DNA of 6,142 bases from Pseudomonadota bacterium (GTDB taxonomy: Bacteria > Pseudomonadota > Alphaproteobacteria > Acetobacterales > Acetobacteraceae), in the NCBI GenBank assembly GCA_021785335.1, contig JAJYFW010000127.1:1-6142 (forward strand). The letters run 5' to 3'. The notes under the pieces are model-generated. The model searched no databases, was not told where the DNA came from, and saw only the letters and a list, made by a program, of their open reading frames with translations. Both the position numbers and the translations under genes were made by a program. Shown here piece after piece: positions 1 through 6,142 of this stretch (position 1 is its first letter; every line of letters begins with the position of its first letter).

Positions 1-804
1 GAGGGGAACGATCACGCCGCGCCGGGCGCGCGCGACATCGCCGACCGGCTGATGGCCTCGCTCGGTTCGATGCTGCTGATCTGGTACCACTGGTCGCACC
101 ACGGCAGGCGCATCGACGTCGAGACCGATGACGACAGCATCGGCGGGCATTTCCTGCACCTGCTGCACGGCAAGGCGCCTTCGTCGTCGTGGGTGAGGGC
201 GATGCACACGTCGCTCAACCTGTACGCCGAGCACGAATTCAACGCCTCCACCTTTGCTTGCCGCGTCGTCGCCGGCACTGGCTCGGACATGTATTCGGCG
301 ATCAGCGGCGGCATCGGCGCGCTGCGCGGGCCGAAGCATGGCGGCGCCAACGAGGTCGCGTTCGAGGTGCAGAAACGCTACGACACACCCGACGAGGCGG
401 AGGCCGATATCCGCGCCCGCGTTGCCGCGAAAGAGGTCGTCATTGGTTTCGGCCACCCGGTCTACACCATCGCAGACCCCCGCAACGTGGTGATCAAGGG
501 GGTCGCGAAGCGGCTCTCGGAGGAGGCGGGGTCGATGAAGATGTACTCGATTGCCGAGCGCATCGAGGCGGTAATGGCCGACACCAAGAAGATGTTCGCC
601 AACCTCGACTGGTACAGCGCCGTTTCCTACCACATGATGGGCGTGCCGACGGCGATGTTCACGCCGCTCTTTGTCATCGCGCGCACCAGCGGCTGGGCGG
701 CGCACGTCATCGAGCAACGGATCGACGGCAAGATCATCCGCCCGACCGCGAACTATACCGGGCCGGAGAACCAGGTTTTCGTGCCGATCGAGAGGCGTGC
801 GTAA
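1..804 (+). CDS. prpC: 2-methylcitrate synthase, 5' end cut by the window
   Basis: This enzyme condenses propionyl-CoA with oxaloacetate to 2-methylcitrate, the first committed step of the cytosolic methylcitrate cycle for propionate breakdown. The frame is open from base 1 to the TAA at 802-804, giving 267 visible residues. The citrate synthase catalytic triad is intact: His in GPKHGG (codon 337-339), His in GFGHPVY (454-456) and Asp in NLDWYSA (607-609). The spacing of these residues (39 and 51) equals that of Salmonella PrpC His235/His274/Asp325 as I recall it, so about 120 N-terminal residues lie upstream of the window. The segments around [27 protein letters not shown] and the C-terminal [10 protein letters not shown] closely match remembered enterobacterial PrpC, which favours methylcitrate synthase over housekeeping citrate synthase. 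The ATG at 52 is an internal Met, not the start. No prpD or acnD follows, so this is the last prp gene of its cluster, if a cluster exists upstream. Confidence 0.96.
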   Translation, partial: EGNDHAAPGARDIADRLMASLGSMLLIWYHWSHHGRRIDVETDDDSIGGHFLHLLHGKAPSSSWVRAMHTSLNLYAEHEFNASTFACRVVAGTGSDMYSAISGGIGALRGPKHGGANEVAFEVQKRYDTPDEAEADIRARVAAKEVVIGFGHPVYTIADPRNVVIKGVAKRLSEEAGSMKMYSIAERIEAVMADTKKMFANLDWYSAVSYHMMGVPTAMFTPLFVIARTSGWAAHVIEQRIDGKIIRPTANYTGPENQVFVPIERRA

Positions 805-835
805 CCTCGGGACGGCTGGCGCCGTTTACAGGGTC

Positions 836-2902
836 ATGCGCTCGCGTTCCCTTCTCCTTCCCCTGCTCCTTCTCGCCCTCGTTGCGCAGGGGGTGCTCGC
901 GGGAGGCGCGCGCGCCGCAGCCGGGCCGTGGGACAGGCAGCCAAAGGGCGCGGCCAGGCTGATCGCTGCGACCGAGGCCACCGGCTCGACTGGCACGGTG
1001 GATGCGGCGATCCAGATCCGCCTGCCGAGGGGCTGGCACACCTACTGGAAGACGCCGGGGGATGCCGGCATCCCGCCCACCGTCTCGTGGAAGGGCTCGA
1101 CCAATCTGCGCGCGGCGCGGATCGATTTCCCGGTGCCGACGCGCCTGCCGCCGGTCGAGGGGCTGCGGACGCTGGGCTACGATAACGGCGTGGTGCTGCC
1201 GGTCGCGGTGACGCTTGCGCACCCCGGCGAGGCGCTCCGTCTCCACGCGGAGCTGGACTACGCCTCCTGCCAGGCGGTCTGCGTGCCGATCCACGCGACC
1301 CTTACGCTCAACCTGCCGGCGGGGCTCGCGACGCCGGGCAAGGAGGCGGCGCTGATCGCCGCCGCGCGTGCCCGCGTGCCGGTACCGGCCGCCGCCTCCG
1401 GCATCCGCGTCGAGCGCGCGGTGGTTTCCCCCGATACGGGCGGCAAGGGCGGCGCGATGCTCTCGCTCGAGCTCGCTTCGGCGACGCCCTTCGTCTCGCC
1501 CGACCTGTTCCTTGACGGGGCCGGGACGCCGGCGCCGCCCACGGTGGCGGTCGCCCGGTCCGGGCGCGCCGCCCTGCTGCGCCTGCCGGTTCCCGGCGCC
1601 AAGGTGGCGGCGCTTACGGGTAAGGAACTGGCCTTCACGCTCGTGGATGGCGCGCGGGCGGTGGCCATCGGCGCAACCGCCGTCGCCGGCGCGCCACCGC
1701 CGATGCCCGGCGACACTTCGCTACCCACGGTCCTCGCGATCGCTTTGCTCGGCGGTCTGGTGCTGAACCTGATGCCCTGTGTGCTGCCGGTGATCTCGCT
1801 CAAGCTGCTGGCGCTCCTGCGCCATGCGGGAGCGGAGCGGAGCGCGGCGCGCGCGCAGCTTCTGGCCTCGGCCGCTGGAATCGTCGTCTCCTTCCTGGTG
1901 CTGGCGGGCGGGCTTGCGGGTCTCAAGGCGGCCGGCGCGGCGGTGGGCTGGGGCATCCAGTTCCAATCACCCTGGTTCCTCGCGGCGATGGCGCTGGCGA
2001 CGACGCTGTTCGCGGCGGGACTGTTCGGGACGCTGGAGTTCGGCGCGCTGTCCGCTTCCGGCCCCGCCGCGGCCAGCGGGGGCGGGCTGTGGGGCGCGTT
2101 CCTCACGGGGGCGTTCGCGACGATCCTCGCCTCCTCCTGCACCGCGCCGTTCGTCGGCACGGCACTGGGCTTCGCCTTCACCCGCGGCACGATGGAGATC
2201 GTGGCGGTGCTTGGGGCGATGGGGCTGGGCATGGCCGCTCCCTTCCTCGTCGCGGCGGCCGTACCGGGGATCGTCGCCTTCCTGCCGCGCCCGGGGCGCT
2301 GGATGGTCTGGCTGCGGCGCGCATTCGGCATCGGCCTCGTCGGCACCAGCGCCTGGCTGCTCTGGGTGCTTTCCTTCGAGGCGGGACCGCGCGCGGCGCT
2401 GCTTGCCGCGGCGGCGCTCGCGGTGCTGCTGGCGCTGCTTGCCTGGCGGCCCCGCTATGCCATCGGCGGCGCCCTCGTCGCGGCGCTGCTCGCCCTCCTC
2501 GCACCGGTGCTGTACCGGCCGGTTTCGCACGGTGCCACGGCGTGGCGGCGTTTCGACCCGCAGGCGATCCCCGCGTTGGTGGCGGCCAACAAGACCGTGT
2601 TCGTCAACGTCACCGCCGCCTGGTGCCTCACCTGCAAGGCCAACGAGATCGCGGTACTGGACCAGGCGCCGGTGGCCGGAAAGCTGCGCGCGCCGAACCT
2701 CGTGGCGATGCAGGCAGACTGGACGCGGCCGAACCCGGCAATCGGCGCCTATCTCGCGCATTTCCGTCGCTTCGGCGTGCCGCTGGACGTGGTCTACGGG
2801 CCGGGCGCGCCGCAGGGCATCGCGCTGCCGGAACTGTTGACGCCGGGCGCGGTGCTCGACGCGCTGCGCCGCGCGGGGCCACGGCAGCAAGCCTCGCGGT
2901 GA
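836..2902 (+). CDS. dsbD: ScsB/DsbD-type transmembrane thiol-disulfide reductase
   Basis: This 688-residue inner-membrane protein is predicted to carry electrons from cytoplasmic thioredoxin to periplasmic thiol proteins. The start at ATG 836 gives a signal peptide: Arg-rich residues 1-5, a Leu-rich core 6-21, and a likely cleavage after ARA (25-27). The open frame extends further upstream inside prpC, but that part has no DsbD character. Domain order: a periplasmic N-terminal domain (about 28-290) with a CQAVC pair at Cys145/Cys149; a polytopic DsbD core (about 295-570) with Cys315 in MPCVLPV, an FQSPWF motif, and Cys435 in SSCTAPF; and a C-terminal thioredoxin-like domain with WCLTC, Cys597/Cys600. 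All three cysteine pairs needed for the relay are therefore present. The C-x3-C spacing in the N-terminal domain resembles ScsB (suppressor of copper sensitivity) more than E. coli DsbD, where I recall the pair as Cys103/Cys109. The gene starts 31 bases after prpC with only a poor AGGG (830-833) set too close to the ATG. The partner protein (ScsC, TlpA-like or CcmG-like) is not in the window. Confidence 0.92.
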   Translation: MRSRSLLLPLLLLALVAQGVLAGGARAAAGPWDRQPKGAARLIAATEATGSTGTVDAAIQIRLPRGWHTYWKTPGDAGIPPTVSWKGSTNLRAARIDFPVPTRLPPVEGLRTLGYDNGVVLPVAVTLAHPGEALRLHAELDYASCQAVCVPIHATLTLNLPAGLATPGKEAALIAAARARVPVPAAASGIRVERAVVSPDTGGKGGAMLSLELASATPFVSPDLFLDGAGTPAPPTVAVARSGRAALLRLPVPGAKVAALTGKELAFTLVDGARAVAIGATAVAGAPPPMPGDTSLPTVLAIALLGGLVLNLMPCVLPVISLKLLALLRHAGAERSAARAQLLASAAGIVVSFLVLAGGLAGLKAAGAAVGWGIQFQSPWFLAAMALATTLFAAGLFGTLEFGALSASGPAAASGGGLWGAFLTGAFATILASSCTAPFVGTALGFAFTRGTMEIVAVLGAMGLGMAAPFLVAAAVPGIVAFLPRPGRWMVWLRRAFGIGLVGTSAWLLWVLSFEAGPRAALLAAAALAVLLALLAWRPRYAIGGALVAALLALLAPVLYRPVSHGATAWRRFDPQAIPALVAANKTVFVNVTAAWCLTCKANEIAVLDQAPVAGKLRAPNLVAMQADWTRPNPAIGAYLAHFRRFGVPLDVVYGPGAPQGIALPELLTPGAVLDALRRAGPRQQASR

Positions 2903-3507
2903 GCTTTTATTCGCGCCACGTCCTGCCGCTGCTGCTCGACGCGGCGATGAAGACGCGGCTGACCACGCCCTATCGCGCGCGTGTCGCGGGGGCGGCGGAG
3001 GGCAGGGTGCTGGAGCTCGGCATCGGCTCGGGGCTCAATCTCGCGCATTACGGGCCCGCGGTGCGCGAGGTGATCGGGATCGATCCCTCGCCCGAGCTGC
3101 TGGCGATGGCGCGGCGCCGTGTCGGCGGGCGGTCCGTCACGCTGCTCGAGGGCTCCGCCGAGGCGCTGCCGATCGAGGACGGAAGCGTCGACACTGTCGT
3201 GACCACCTGGACGCTCTGTTCCGTGCCGGACGCGGCGCGGGCGCTCGCCGAGGCGCGGCGGGTGCTGCGCCCGGGCGGCGCGCTGCTGTTCGTCGAGCAC
3301 GGCCGCGCGCCGTCCCCGCGCGTGGCGCGCTGGCAGGACCGGCTGGACCGGCCGTGGGGCTGCATAGCCGGCGGGTGCCATCTCAACCGGCGCATCGACG
3401 CGCTGGTCGCCGCCTCCGGGCTCGACATCACGCAGCTGGAGCAGGGCGCCATTCCCGGCCCGCCCACGCACACCTGGTTCTACGAGGGCCGGGCCGTCCG
3501 CGCGTAG
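2899..3507 (+). CDS. class I SAM-dependent methyltransferase, target unknown
   Basis: This 202-residue soluble protein has a Rossmann methyltransferase fold. Motif I is ELGIGSG (39-45), the ribose-binding acid is Asp62 in GIDPS, the motif II region is around VDTVVTTWTLCSVPD (97-111), and motif III is LRPGG (123-127) followed by FVEHG. A C-terminal GGCHLNR (158-164) and an N-terminal FYSRHVLPLLLD are hallmarks, as I recall them, of a small bacterial family annotated as UbiE/phosphatidylethanolamine methyltransferase-like and related to eukaryotic METTL7; substrates of the bacterial members are mostly unproven. I chose GTG 2899 as the start because the conserved N-terminal segment begins right there and the GTG overlaps the dsbD stop as GTGA, which implies translational coupling. 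ATG 2947 would delete that segment. The frame remains open far upstream inside dsbD, but that stretch is GC-driven and not protein-like. Membrane-lipid or quinone methylation would fit a membrane-protein neighbour but is only inference. Confidence 0.88.
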   Translation: MSFYSRHVLPLLLDAAMKTRLTTPYRARVAGAAEGRVLELGIGSGLNLAHYGPAVREVIGIDPSPELLAMARRRVGGRSVTLLEGSAEALPIEDGSVDTVVTTWTLCSVPDAARALAEARRVLRPGGALLFVEHGRAPSPRVARWQDRLDRPWGCIAGGCHLNRRIDALVAASGLDITQLEQGAIPGPPTHTWFYEGRAVRA

Positions 3508-3513
3508 GGCGGC

Positions 3514-4272
3514 TCAGCGCCTGGCGAACGCGGCGGCGCGGCTTGCCGATTCCGGGTCGAGGAAGCCCGCGACGGTCGCCGCGGTCTCGGCCTCCATCGC
3601 CACCGCGAGCGCATCCGCCTGGTGGGCGAGGATCCGGCGCAGGGCGCGCACGGATCCCACGGGCAAGGCGGCGACGCGGCGGGCGAGTGCGAGCGCCTCG
3701 TCCATCAGTGCCGCGTCCGGCACCACCTTGTGCAGCAGGCCCCATGTGCGCGCCTGGTCGGCGTCGAACTTCTCGCCGAGCAGGATCATCTCGCGCGCCC
3801 GTGCCAGTCCCACCAGGCGCGGCAGCAGGTAGGTGACGCCGCCGGTCACGAACACGCCGAGTGCCACCTCGGGAAAGAAGAACCGCGTGCCTGTGGCGGC
3901 GATGGCGAGGTCGCAGTTGATCACCCATTCCAGCCCGCCGCCGGCCGCCCAGCCGCGGATGGCGCCGACCACCGGCTTGTCGCCGAGCAGCATCGCGCGC
4001 GTGACGTCCTGGATGCGCTCGATATAGGCGCGCGTCGCCGCCTCGTCCTGCGCCTGGGACTCGAACTCCTTGAGGTCGTCACCAGCGCAGAAGGCGCGGC
4101 CGGCACCGGTCAGCACCACGCAGCGCACCGCCTCGGCCGCGTCCGCCGCGCGCAGCGCCGCGACAAGATCGTCGAGCAGCGCCGGCGTGATGGCATTGAG
4201 CCGCTGCGGCCGGTTCAGCGTGACGATGCGCACGCCGCCCGCCACGTCCTCCGTCAGCACCGTTGCCGTCAT
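3514..4272 (-). CDS. enoyl-CoA hydratase/isomerase (crotonase) family protein
   Basis: This 252-residue cytoplasmic crotonase is predicted to hydrate or isomerise the double bond of an enoyl-CoA. The N-terminal LNRPQRLNA (19-27), FCAGDDLKEF (61-70, oxyanion-hole side) and the AAGGGLEW turn (109-116) are typical. Both acid/base glutamates of rat mitochondrial enoyl-CoA hydratase (Glu144, Glu164) have counterparts: Glu115 in GGGLE and Glu135 in FPEVALG, exactly 20 residues apart as in the rat enzyme. True hydratase activity is therefore possible, rather than only one of the divergent crotonase reactions. The length is normal for the family. The ATG at 4272 overlaps the TGA of the upstream ligase gene (ATGA) and is preceded by a good Shine-Dalgarno sequence. 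The same frame stays open through the ligase gene, but the homology begins at this ATG. A role with the adjacent ligase in catabolism of an activated acid (aromatic or fatty) is inference; the exact substrate and any paa-type name cannot be assigned. Confidence 0.93.
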   Translation of the reverse strand: MTATVLTEDVAGGVRIVTLNRPQRLNAITPALLDDLVAALRAADAAEAVRCVVLTGAGRAFCAGDDLKEFESQAQDEAATRAYIERIQDVTRAMLLGDKPVVGAIRGWAAGGGLEWVINCDLAIAATGTRFFFPEVALGVFVTGGVTYLLPRLVGLARAREMILLGEKFDADQARTWGLLHKVVPDAALMDEALALARRVAALPVGSVRALRRILAHQADALAVAMEAETAATVAGFLDPESASRAAAFARR

Positions 4273-5573
4273 GAACGTTCCTTCCTGATGAGGCGCCGCG
4301 TCTTGCCCTCGGTGCGGGGCAGCGAGCCGAAGGGCAGCAGGCGCAGCGTGGCGGTGAGCCCCAGCGCGTGCTTGATCGCGGCGGACACCGCCTCCGCAAG
4401 CCCCGCTTCCGCTTGGACGCCTTCCGCCAGTTCCGCCTCCACCGGCAGGGCGTCGTAGGGCGGCGGGCCGTCGAGCACGATGCGGTATTCGCCGGAGAGC
4501 GCCTTCTCGCGGGTGAGCACCGCGGCGACCTGGGCGGGGAAGGCGTTGATGCCGCGCACCACCACCATGTCGTCGCTGCGCCCGACGACGCGGAAGCGCG
4601 GCGCGGTGCGGCCGCAGGCGGCACGGCCGAGCCCGGTCAGCGCGATCACGTCGCCGGTGCGGAAGCGCACCAGCGGCTGGCACTCGCGCGAGACGTGGGT
4701 GAGCACGAGCTCGCCACGCTCGCCCTCGCGCCAGGGCAGAATGCCGCCACTTGCGGGCTCGATCAGTTCCGGATGCAGAACGTCGAGCGCCATGAAGTGG
4801 AGGTCGTCGTTCTGCTCCGTCTGGCCGGCGAAATTGCAGAACACGTCGCTCACGCCATAGTTGGCGTTGCGCGGCGCGAAACCCCAGGTGGTGGCGAGGC
4901 GCGCACGGAAGGCGGGATCGTCGAGCCCCGGCTCGCCGCCGAACAGGCCGAGCTTGAGACCCAGATCGTGCGGCCTGAGGCCAGGGAAATGCTCGGCGAT
5001 CGTGCGCTCCAGCACCGCGGGGTAGGACGGCGTGCAGGAGATCGCGGTGATGCCGAGCTCGCGGATGGTGCGGATCAGCAACGACGATTCGCCGACGCCG
5101 AAGGGCACGACGGATGCCCCCGTCGCCTCCAATGTCGCGTGGTCGGTGTAGCCGCCCATCCAGAGCCGGTAGTTGAGGCAGTGGACGACGCGGTGGCCGG
5201 GCCCGAGGCCGGCGGCGGATTGCGCGCGCGCACCGACGATCGCCGTCTCCTGCACGTCGCTCGCGGAAAGCGCCAGGTTCATCGCCGTGCCGGTGGTGCC
5301 GGAGGTGCGGTGCACGCGCGCGATGCGCTCCGGTGGGGCCGCAAGATAGTCGCCGAAGGGCGGGTGCTCGCGCTGGCTCGCGCGCAGCGCCTCCTTGTCG
5401 ATCAGCGGCAGTTCGGCAAGAGCTTCGAGGCGCGCGGGCGGAGGGCGGCCGGCCCAGACCCGGCGATGCAGCGCCGAGCGTGCAAGCACATACTCGCGCT
5501 GGTACTGCCAGCACGCCTCGCGGTGCGCCGCGAGGTGGGCGAGGTCGGCGTATTCGGCGCGCTCCAGCAGCAT
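4269..5573 (-). CDS. PaaK/CapK-family acyl-CoA ligase (adenylate-forming enzyme)
   Basis: This 434-residue cytoplasmic enzyme should activate a carboxylic acid with ATP to an acyl-adenylate and then, most likely, to the CoA thioester. It shows the ordered motifs of the phenylacetate-CoA ligase (PaaK, COG1541) branch: the phosphate loop RTSGTTG (89-95), GGEPG (212-216), NYGVSDV (238-244), RFRTGD (303-308), CGRTAPRF (320-327), the hinge region VVGRSDDMVVVRG (329-341), and a C-terminal GKTRR whose Lys424 is the expected adenylation lysine. The length is typical (about 430). The acid of the YGxSE motif is Asp243 instead of the usual Glu. The start at ATG 5573 lies 22 bases after the export lipoprotein stop and has no visible Shine-Dalgarno, so expression may rely on read-through from upstream. 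The stop overlaps the crotonase start (ATGA). The pairing with a crotonase suggests catabolism of an aryl or fatty acid; the paaABCDE oxygenase genes that would support phenylacetate are absent here, so no paaK symbol is given. A CapK-like role linked to polysaccharide is an alternative. Confidence 0.9.
   Translation of the reverse strand: MLLERAEYADLAHLAAHREACWQYQREYVLARSALHRRVWAGRPPPARLEALAELPLIDKEALRASQREHPPFGDYLAAPPERIARVHRTSGTTGTAMNLALSASDVQETAIVGARAQSAAGLGPGHRVVHCLNYRLWMGGYTDHATLEATGASVVPFGVGESSLLIRTIRELGITAISCTPSYPAVLERTIAEHFPGLRPHDLGLKLGLFGGEPGLDDPAFRARLATTWGFAPRNANYGVSDVFCNFAGQTEQNDDLHFMALDVLHPELIEPASGGILPWREGERGELVLTHVSRECQPLVRFRTGDVIALTGLGRAACGRTAPRFRVVGRSDDMVVVRGINAFPAQVAAVLTREKALSGEYRIVLDGPPPYDALPVEAELAEGVQAEAGLAEAVSAAIKHALGLTATLRLLPFGSLPRTEGKTRRLIRKERS
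4280..4286 (-). promoter_or_regulatory. Shine-Dalgarno site of the enoyl-CoA hydratase gene
   Basis: On the minus strand this reads AGGAAGG and ends 7 bases before the ATG at 4272. It lies inside the last codons of the ligase gene. It fixes the crotonase start, and with the ATGA overlap it indicates that ribosomes can reinitiate there as well as load independently. It is the only strong Shine-Dalgarno match I found at any gene start in the window. Confidence 0.65.
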
Positions 5574-5595
5574 CGCGGTGGGTGCGCCGGCGGCG

Positions 5596-6142
5596 TCAGA
5601 AATAGCGCTCGAGGATGGTGATGGTGTCGTTGGGCAGCACCGGGGCGAGCGGGCTCAGCTTACCCTCGACCTCGTGGCCGTGGATTTTGCGCGTCACTTC
5701 CACATAGGGCTTGAAGGCGCGGTAGGTGTAGCCCCCTGCCAGTGCAGCGGCCTGCTGCACGGTCATGCCGGGCTGGTATGGGTACGGGCCGGGCTTGTTG
5801 ACCTCGCCCAGCACGAAGATCGGGCGATGCGCGACGACCTCGACGGCGATCACCGCGCCCTTCATCAGGTCGCGCCTGGCCAGGATCTGCGAGACCTCGG
5901 TCGCGAGCTGGTCGGTGGTGAGGCCGGCCGCGTGCACGTCGCCGAGCAGAGGGACGGAGATGTTGCCCTCGGCGTTGACGCGGAAGATCTCGGAGAGCGC
6001 GTCCTCGCCGTAGGTCAGCATGCGGATCTGGTCGCCGGGGCCGAGCCGGTAGACCGTGGGGCGCGCGTCCGGCAGCGGCTTGAGGTCGGCGCCGGGCGTG
6101 CAGCCGGCGACCAGCAGCAGGCTGGGGAGCAGCAGGGCGGCG
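5596..6142 (-). CDS. polysaccharide export lipoprotein (Wza/GumB/OMA family), N-terminus cut by the window
   Basis: This predicted outer-membrane auxiliary lipoprotein would form, or contribute to, the channel through which capsule or exopolysaccharide leaves the periplasm. Reading the minus strand from 6141 gives 181 residues before the TGA at 5598-5596. The visible N-terminus is the hydrophobic core of a signal peptide ending in a lipobox LVAGC, with the lipidated Cys at codon 6102-6100, so only the first few residues lie outside the window. Next comes a Poly_export domain (about residues 31-104 of the visible part: YRLGPGDQIR, then FRVNAEGNISVPLLG) and one SLBB domain (about 105-165: RPIFVLGEVNKPGPYPY, then TVQQAAALAGGY). 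The chain ends in ILERYF, similar to the ERFF ends I recall in short members of the family. A Met at 6021 is internal; starting there would lose the lipobox and the GPGDQ motif. This is the short, single-SLBB form, like GumB, rather than the much longer Wza. No tyrosine autokinase or glycosyltransferase is visible; they may lie beyond the window edge. Confidence 0.93.
   Translation of the reverse strand, partial: AALLLPSLLLVAGCTPGADLKPLPDARPTVYRLGPGDQIRMLTYGEDALSEIFRVNAEGNISVPLLGDVHAAGLTTDQLATEVSQILARRDLMKGAVIAVEVVAHRPIFVLGEVNKPGPYPYQPGMTVQQAAALAGGYTYRAFKPYVEVTRKIHGHEVEGKLSPLAPVLPNDTITILERYF

Noticed and set aside
671..835. Upstream extension of the dsbD frame into prpC.
   Set aside because: It would bury the clear signal peptide that begins at 836 and consists of Arg/Ser/Pro-rich filler in the shadow of the conserved PrpC C-terminus.
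1258..2346. Long antisense open frame opposite dsbD.
   Set aside because: Its Ala/Pro/Arg/Ser composition is that of the antisense shadow of GC-rich coding DNA, and no family motifs are seen.
2089..2898. Upstream extension of the methyltransferase frame inside dsbD.
   Set aside because: The extension is Arg/Gly/Ala-rich with no recognisable motif, and it overlaps the conserved DsbD membrane and thioredoxin segments. The GTG at 2899 gives the conserved N-terminus.
3508..3521. Possible terminator hairpin between the convergent genes (GGCG paired with CGCC over a 6-base loop).
   Set aside because: The stem is only 4 base pairs and no T-tract follows on either strand, so it is expected by chance at this GC content.
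3514..5514. A single very long minus-strand open frame that includes the crotonase and continues through most of the ligase gene.
   Set aside because: Only the part from 4272 down to 3514 looks like protein. The upstream extension is Arg/Ala/Pro-rich, matches no family I know, and lies under the well-supported ligase frame; it is an effect of high GC content.
4368..5621. Long plus-strand open frame opposite the ligase gene.
   Set aside because: It is rich in His, Arg, Gly and Ala without motifs, while the opposite strand carries all PaaK motifs in order.

Overview
The window is very GC-rich (roughly 70% by eye), with G/C strongly favoured at third codon positions, and almost all of it is coding. 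The longest untranslated gap is 31 bases, so there is no room for RNA genes, CRISPR arrays or insertion sequences, and I saw none. The gene types (a PrpC-type methylcitrate synthase, a ScsB-like DsbD, a GumB/Wza-like export lipoprotein) and the base composition suggest a Gram-negative proteobacterium. An alphaproteobacterium is most likely, though the exact lineage cannot be read from the sequence.

Layout: two gene trains converge near base 3510. The plus-strand train (1-3507) holds the 3' two-thirds of a 2-methylcitrate synthase gene (prpC), then a 688-residue ScsB/DsbD-type transmembrane thiol-disulfide reductase, then a small SAM-dependent methyltransferase. The methyltransferase GTG start overlaps the reductase stop codon (GTGA). 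The minus-strand train (6142 down to 3514) holds a polysaccharide export lipoprotein with its first codons beyond the window, then a PaaK/CapK-family CoA ligase (adenylate-forming enzyme), then an enoyl-CoA hydratase/isomerase. The hydratase start overlaps the ligase stop (ATGA) and has a clear Shine-Dalgarno sequence. Only 6 bases separate the two convergent stop codons.

Functionally the window joins pieces of different processes: propionyl-CoA disposal (PrpC), envelope redox (DsbD/ScsB), a methyl transfer of unknown target, acyl-CoA activation and beta-oxidation-type chemistry (ligase plus crotonase), and exopolysaccharide or capsule export (lipoprotein). The ligase-crotonase pair is clearly one translational unit and probably acts on the same acyl chain. 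Whether the export lipoprotein 22 bases upstream belongs to the same pathway or is only a positional neighbour is the most interesting open question here. I see no clearly undescribed system. All six genes belong to recognisable families, and the novelty, if any, lies in their combinations.
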